Shown piece by piece: positions 59,466 through 64,000 of a stretch of 64,000 nt of DNA. The translations under genes and the position numbers were made by a program. Under the pieces are notes generated by a model. That model was not told the DNA's origin, did no database searches, and worked only from the letters and a program-made list of their open reading frames with translations. Within the stretch, counting starts at the first letter, position 1. Each line of letters starts with the position of its first letter. Source of the DNA: Psychromonas algarum (lineage in GTDB: Bacteria; Pseudomonadota; Gammaproteobacteria; Enterobacterales; Psychromonadaceae); the NCBI RefSeq assembly GCF_004376845.1, contig NZ_SNUW01000002.1, positions 1-64,000 on the forward strand, written 5' to 3'.

Positions 59466-60894
59466 CTGAATGTCCTTTTTGAGTATTACTTTTAATAAAG
59501 CTAAATAAACTCACCGGTAATGCAGGTTTATAAGCAAGTTGACCCGCTAAGCTTTTGCTTTTATTAACAGCAACTTGTAACGTTTCTAACTCAGCATCTT
59601 TTAATTCCGCACGTTTATTATAAAAATCCAATAATTGTGATTTAGTATTTTCCATCACTGCTGAAACAACAATTTGTCCATCTTCAGGTAGTGTTGTCCA
59701 AAGTTTTTCAAGTAATTTTGGAAGCTCGCCATCACTCCCGCCAATAAAGATTTTATTTGCTTTTGGTAAACCCATTAACACTTCTGGTGCACGTCCAAAT
59801 TTTGTATTTAAATTATTCACCACACCAAACTTTTGGGTATTTTGCAATAAACAATCGAATCGTGCTTGGTTATGCTCAATTGCATACACCTTTGCTTTTG
59901 GTTGCCAATAGGCCATTTCAACAGATACACCACCACAACCCGCACCTATATCCCAAATAACATCTTTTCTACTTGGTTGTAATAGAGACAAAATAGCTAA
60001 ACGTACTTCGCGTTTGCTGATCATACCTTTACTGCCTAGCTCGCCTGTTTCAAAGTGACTATCTTTAATACCAGGGAATTGAGGTAGATAACCTTTGTTT
60101 GCACCACAAAGAATGAAAGAAACATGTAAAGTATCAAAACGTTGTAACTTACCTTCAGACTCCGCTTTTAATAAATCTTGAACGGTAAATCGAGATATTT
60201 TTTGCTCTGTATAACCCAGACGCTCACATACAATAATTTCAGCTTCTGTAAATCCTGTTTGTAAACAAACAGCAGCAAGATGATGTGGCAAACTGTCTTT
60301 ATCTGTTAACAATAATAAAGTTTGCTGTGCTTTTAAGGCAACTTTTAATTTAGCTAATGGACGACCATGCAGACTAACAACATTTACGTCTTGCTGGGCA
60401 ATTGACAGACTATGACAAGCTTGTGTAATACTAGAAACAGCAGGAAAAAAACGTACCGTCGCATTATGAAAATGTTTGCTGATCCAAGTACCAATACCGT
60501 AATAGAGAGGATCACCAGAGCCTAAAACAACCACTTTATTTTCAGTTTCGATTAGCGCTTTTAATTCTTTTAATTTAGGAAAAATTTCAGTTCTAGGCGG
60601 TAAACTGCCTATTTGAGATTCAATTTTCTGCTGCTCACCTTCATGCAAGTTTTCTATCTTAGGCTGAACTGCAAGGTGCTTTTCTAGAGTTCTTAATTGA
60701 CGTTCAGATCCAATCACCAAATCGGCCGATTGTAATGCAACTAACGCAGCTTCACTGAGCATGGCATTTTCAGCGACACCTAAGCCAATAACCGCAATAT
60801 CACGAGCAGATTTAGATGAAGATCTCGTTCTGCTCTTAATGCTCAATCCAAGATTAGAGCCAAATTTATCTATTAATTTATTAATTAACTTCAT
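59458..60894 (-). CDS. cbiET: Fused precorrin-6B/7 methyltransferase-decarboxylase CbiET (CobL-type)
   Basis: 478 residues in two parts. The N-terminal CbiE tetrapyrrole methylase (about 33-255) has VIGLGVAENAMLSEAALVAL and VVLGSGDPLYYGIG. The C-terminal CbiT Rossmann methylase (about 285-470) has VIWDIGAGCGGVSVEMAYW near 316. Together they methylate C5 and C15 and decarboxylate the C12 acetate. The fusion is known as CobL in the aerobic system and CbiET in others. A basic 30-residue leader precedes the first domain. Starts in a TAATG overlap with cbiC. Confidence 0.94.
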   Translation of the reverse strand: MKLINKLIDKFGSNLGLSIKSRTRSSSKSARDIAVIGLGVAENAMLSEAALVALQSADLVIGSERQLRTLEKHLAVQPKIENLHEGEQQKIESQIGSLPPRTEIFPKLKELKALIETENKVVVLGSGDPLYYGIGTWISKHFHNATVRFFPAVSSITQACHSLSIAQQDVNVVSLHGRPLAKLKVALKAQQTLLLLTDKDSLPHHLAAVCLQTGFTEAEIIVCERLGYTEQKISRFTVQDLLKAESEGKLQRFDTLHVSFILCGANKGYLPQFPGIKDSHFETGELGSKGMISKREVRLAILSLLQPSRKDVIWDIGAGCGGVSVEMAYWQPKAKVYAIEHNQARFDCLLQNTQKFGVVNNLNTKFGRAPEVLMGLPKANKIFIGGSDGELPKLLEKLWTTLPEDGQIVVSAVMENTKSQLLDFYNKRAELKDAELETLQVAVNKSKSLAGQLAYKPALPVSLFSFIKSNTQKGHSGE

Positions 60895-61535
60895 TAATAC
60901 AGTTCACCTTTAATACAACGTAATAAAGCATTGCAAGTTGCACTAGACACTGCACTGCCACCTTCTCGACCTAATAATGTAATACACTCAATGCCTAACG
61001 TTTGATGCACATCCCATAATGCTTGCTTTGATTCAGCAGCTCCAACAAAACCAACCGGCATACCGATAATTAAAGCGGGTTTTGCTGCACCTTGAGCAAT
61101 CATTTCCAACAACCGAAACAACGCAGTAGGTGCATTACCAATCACTACAACACTACCTTCTAAATAAGGTAGCCAAGACGTTAATGCCGCCATGGTACGT
61201 GTTTCCCCTGTTTGTTTGGCAAGTTCAGGAACACCCGACGCATTTAAGAAACACAGCGGTTCAGTTTTGATCATGCGTTTAGTAATACCTTGCTTAACCA
61301 TTTCCACATCACAGAGAATCGCAGCACCTTTTTTTAAGGCTTCGATACCAGATTGACACGCATTTTCACTTAGCTTCACTTGTGTTGCGACTGAAGGGAT
61401 CCCCACACTATGCACAACACGCATAACCACTTGTTGCGCTTCTATGGATAAATGTTCAAGTTCAGTTAATGTTCTGATTTGACGAAAACTTTCTTGTTCA
61501 ATTAATTTGGGATCGTGAATATATTCAAACTTCAT
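60894..61535 (-). CDS. cbiC: Precorrin-8X methylmutase CbiC/CobH
   Basis: Moves the C11 methyl group to C12, giving (cobyrinate/hydrogenobyrinate) the corrin chromophore. 213 residues. Family sequences: AQQVVMRVVHSVGIPSVATQ, AILCDVEMVKQGITKRM, VIGNAPTALFRLLEM and GMPVGFVGAAESKQAL. The catalytic His is in RVVHSVG. Overlaps cobK by 11 bases. Confidence 0.96.
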   Translation of the reverse strand: MKFEYIHDPKLIEQESFRQIRTLTELEHLSIEAQQVVMRVVHSVGIPSVATQVKLSENACQSGIEALKKGAAILCDVEMVKQGITKRMIKTEPLCFLNASGVPELAKQTGETRTMAALTSWLPYLEGSVVVIGNAPTALFRLLEMIAQGAAKPALIIGMPVGFVGAAESKQALWDVHQTLGIECITLLGREGGSAVSSATCNALLRCIKGELY

Positions 61536-62280
61536 GTTGTAAGCTCATTTTAAATTTTTGCAAAAGTGTTACGCAGCCAACTTGCTCATCACACTCATAA
61601 GTTAAAGGGCGCAACTCCGGGCGTTTAAACTGATAAACAGGAATACCTGCTTCTGCCGCCGCTTGTATTTTTGCGTAAGTGGCTTCACCGCCACTATTTT
61701 TACTGATAATGGCGTCAATTTTATATTCTGCTAATAATGCTGTTTCATCTGCTAGCAAAAAAGGGCCAATGGCTTTTAACCACAAGACATTCTCTGGTAG
61801 CTCTACTTTTGCAGGCATTGCAGTGCGTAAAAGCACCTGCTTTGCTTTTTTTGCTAATGCATCGATAACCGTCTGCTCTATTTGTCCAGCAGTAATAAAA
61901 AGTGATAGTTGCTCCGGTAGTTGTTCAATAACCTCAGGCCAATCTAATACTTCAATCCAGTGATCTTGTTCTGTTTTAGGCCATTGTTGTCGATGAAATC
62001 TAATAGCTGGGATTGATAATTTTTCACTGACGTCTGCAATAGTCTCACTCATTTTCTGAGCAAAAGGATGCGTCGCATCGACAATATGGGTAATATTTTG
62101 AGCCGTTACATATTTTGCCAAACCACCAAATTGTGAAAAACCTCCGCTAATGCTAGTACAAGGTACCATGGCTTTACGAACAATCCCTGCAATGCTATAT
62201 ATCAGATCGAAACCTAATTCAAACAGCTGCGTTGCCAGTCGACGACCATCGGCAGTTCCCCCTACCACTAATACTTTCAT
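61525..62280 (-). CDS. cobK: Precorrin-6A reductase CobK/CbiJ
   Basis: NADPH-dependent reductase of precorrin-6A (or the cobalt form). 251 residues; starts VLVVGGTADGRRLATQLFEL and carries HIVDATHPFAQKMSETIAD and ISKNSGGEATYAKIQAAAEA, which are family marks. Overlaps cbiD by four bases. The symbol is generic, since CobK and CbiJ are the same family. Confidence 0.94.
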   Translation of the reverse strand: MKVLVVGGTADGRRLATQLFELGFDLIYSIAGIVRKAMVPCTSISGGFSQFGGLAKYVTAQNITHIVDATHPFAQKMSETIADVSEKLSIPAIRFHRQQWPKTEQDHWIEVLDWPEVIEQLPEQLSLFITAGQIEQTVIDALAKKAKQVLLRTAMPAKVELPENVLWLKAIGPFLLADETALLAEYKIDAIISKNSGGEATYAKIQAAAEAGIPVYQFKRPELRPLTYECDEQVGCVTLLQKFKMSLQHEV

Positions 62281-63416
62281 TTTTTAAATCTCCCTAAATG
62301 ATCACCTATGCTATTGCCTACAAACTGTCCTTTTCTATCTACCGCCCATACTTCCACTTCGATAGATTCATGCACGATACCTTGCGCAACTTTTAACGCG
62401 TCTTTGCAAATCACGGTGGCAATATCAAGCTCTGCAGCTTGCGTTTTATTAAACACTTCAATAGTCGTGTTAGCATCGAGTATCTCTTGCTGTAACTGCG
62501 CCGTCGCACCTAGTGATTTAGCAATATTAGCTAGCTGCTGAAAATCGATACTTGATTGACGACTATTTAAATCTAAATGTCCGTTCGCTAATTTAGTTAA
62601 CTTGCCAAAACCACCACTGATACTAAGTTTGGTAATTTTATTGCCGGTTTTTTTATCTGTTTTTTCTCGGCGTAAATATTTCAACATTGCCCCAACAAAA
62701 TCGCCCATTTCAATCAAGCTCACTTCATCCATTTGATAATGCTCTTTAATAGCATGTTCACTAGCGATACCTGTTGATGCAGCTATATGGGTAAAACCAT
62801 TCGCAAGCGCAACATCAATACCTTGATGTATGGAGGCAATATAAGCAGCACAAGAATAAGGGCGAACAATACCCGTAGTACCTAAAATAGATAATCCACC
62901 AAGAATACCTAACCGACTATTCATAGTGTTAAGCGAAATTTTCTCACCATTCTCAACCCCAACGGACACTTCAAAACCACCTTGATATTGATAAACCAAA
63001 GCATAATGTTGCAAATGACTAGTGATCATTTTACGCGGTACGGGATTAATGGCCGGCTCGCCAATAGCCAGTACTAAACCATCTCGCGTTACCGTACCAA
63101 CACCTTCAGCAGCTTTAAAAACAATGCCTTGCTCAGCTGTTAAACGTAATTCAACAAACAATGTTGCACCGTGTGTGGCATCGGGATCGTCCCCTGCATC
63201 TTTGATGGTTGCTGTGCGTATACCGTTATCAATAATTTGATAATCAATAATATCCAGATCCACCTTTTCTCCACGAGGCAAAGTGATCTCTACAGTTGCA
63301 GGTTGTTTATTTGCCAGTAATGCACGAACAGCTGCTACACAGCAAGCAGTTGCACAACTTCCTGTAGTTAATCCATTACGTAATGGTTGCTCTGTTTCGT
63401 TCGATTCTGGCCACAT
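62277..63416 (-). CDS. cbiD: Cobalt-precorrin-5B C1-methyltransferase CbiD
   Basis: Methylates C1 in the anaerobic pathway, a step the aerobic route does with CobF. 379 residues. The N-terminal block LRNGLTTGSCATACCVAAVRAL is the CbiD signature; IKDAGDDPDATHGA and GTTGIVRPYS follow. Begins five bases after the cbiA stop. Together with CbiG, it is the best evidence that the early-cobalt pathway is the one encoded. Confidence 0.96.
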   Translation of the reverse strand: MWPESNETEQPLRNGLTTGSCATACCVAAVRALLANKQPATVEITLPRGEKVDLDIIDYQIIDNGIRTATIKDAGDDPDATHGATLFVELRLTAEQGIVFKAAEGVGTVTRDGLVLAIGEPAINPVPRKMITSHLQHYALVYQYQGGFEVSVGVENGEKISLNTMNSRLGILGGLSILGTTGIVRPYSCAAYIASIHQGIDVALANGFTHIAASTGIASEHAIKEHYQMDEVSLIEMGDFVGAMLKYLRREKTDKKTGNKITKLSISGGFGKLTKLANGHLDLNSRQSSIDFQQLANIAKSLGATAQLQQEILDANTTIEVFNKTQAAELDIATVICKDALKVAQGIVHESIEVEVWAVDRKGQFVGNSIGDHLGRFKK

Positions 63417-63421
63417 AGGTA

Positions 63422-64000
63422 TTACTCACCAACAAGATTAGGTTTAGATTGGGTTTGAGACTGCTCTTTAGGTGTAGACTGATAATTTTCCCAAGCCGTT
63501 AGCTTGTCTTTATCTTCCGCTTTTAATTGACCAGTAAATAGATCCGCAATCAAACGCGGGTTAGATGGAAAAAACAGATGTAAATAACTCGCCGTTAATT
63601 TTTTATCTCGATAAATCGCTTCACCGGGCGCGGGATGACGTTGGCGCTGTCCATATCCCATTGCGTCTATTTGCATAATTGCCCGAGATCTATGATGCGC
63701 ATGCCCATGAATTTCACCTTCAGGTAGTATCGCTTTTTGCATTCCCTGACAACCTCGTTTACCCGACATACTGCCTTGACCATTTAATAGGCCAAGCATT
63801 TTATGATGTTGATCTTCTAGATCCACCAGCTCATTTAAGCAATAAAGAAAACCACCACATTCTGCTAACACAGGTTTTCCAGCTTCATAAAACTCAACAA
63901 TTTGTGCTCGTAATGCACTGTTAGCAGCTAATTTCCCTGCATATAACTCAGGATATCCCCCCGGTAACCAAAGCGCATCGGCATCGGGTAGTTCAGTATC
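63422..64000 (-). CDS. cbiA: Cobyrinic acid a,c-diamide synthase CbiA/CobB (5' part outside window)
   Basis: Only the C-terminal 192 residues are in the window; the frame is open through the right edge, so the real start is outside. This is the class I glutamine amidotransferase part: ALWLPGGYPELYAGKLA, then the nucleophile Cys in VLAECGGFLYCL, and a C-terminal His in the YLHLFFPSNPRL block. The enzyme amidates side chains a and c of cobyrinic acid using glutamine and ATP. First visible gene of the minus-strand cobalamin block. Confidence 0.94.
   Translation of the reverse strand, partial: DTELPDADALWLPGGYPELYAGKLAANSALRAQIVEFYEAGKPVLAECGGFLYCLNELVDLEDQHHKMLGLLNGQGSMSGKRGCQGMQKAILPEGEIHGHAHHRSRAIMQIDAMGYGQRQRHPAPGEAIYRDKKLTASYLHLFFPSNPRLIADLFTGQLKAEDKDKLTAWENYQSTPKEQSQTQSKPNLVGE

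Overview
The window reads as chromosome of a low-GC (AT-rich) marine gammaproteobacterium, most like Psychromonas or a neighbouring Alteromonadales/Vibrionales-type genus. The reasons are the gammaproteobacterial gene orders (tsaE-amiB beside divergent queG; rpsU-yqeY-dnaG-rpoD; mnmA-hflD-purB with roxA nearby), the protein sequences themselves, and a candidate algal-polysaccharide enzyme. The genus is an inference from memory; no search was run.

Layout. 1-6.4 kb: cell-wall amidase AmiB with LysM repeats (cut by the left edge), tsaE, queG, an isolated Wzz-like chain-length protein, and tsaD. 6.4-11.5 kb: the macromolecular synthesis operon rpsU-yqeY-dnaG-rpoD, then a CAU-anticodon tRNA. 11.1-13.7 kb: a scarred junction holding a 65-bp exact copy of the rpoD 3' end, two decayed IS630-type transposase pieces in opposite orientation, and a BNR-propeller lipoprotein that may be an ulvan lyase. 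13.9-30 kb: mostly single genes (DUF2750, DUF1007, L-serine dehydratase, FKBP isomerase, M15 peptidase, an RND efflux pair, a nitroreductase with a divergent LysR regulator, a Dld-II type D-lactate dehydrogenase, GltS). 29.9-44 kb: mnmA-hflD-purB, an EamA exporter, roxA, LysE, an NlpC/P60 lipoprotein, hemH-adk-htpG (htpG has a good sigma-32 promoter), a VOC protein, a Rof-like Rho antiterminator, DUF302, a lipase-like lipoprotein and DUF3185.

44-64 kb: a large cobalamin biosynthesis locus, nearly all on the minus strand. In transcription order the upstream block is cbiA (cut by the right edge)-cbiD-cobK/cbiJ-cbiC-cbiET-cobI/cbiL-cbiG-cobJ/cbiH-(palindromic repeat)-cobM/cbiF-cobW-cobN-cbiX. 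An LTA-synthase-like gene on the plus strand separates it from bluB-cobC-cbiB-cobD, which make the lower ligand, form the aminopropanol linkage and complete the nucleotide loop. The ring-building genes follow the anaerobic (early cobalt) logic because cbiD and cbiG are present and no cobG is seen. Even so, the block also holds CobN, the large subunit of the late-insertion aerobic chelatase, with its CobW-type GTPase, and an early-type chelatase CbiX with a long His-rich insert. This mixed chelatase set, with two His-rich metal proteins, is the most interesting functional feature. I did not find a wholly unknown multi-gene system. No CRISPR array, prophage or recognisable cobalamin riboswitch was seen.
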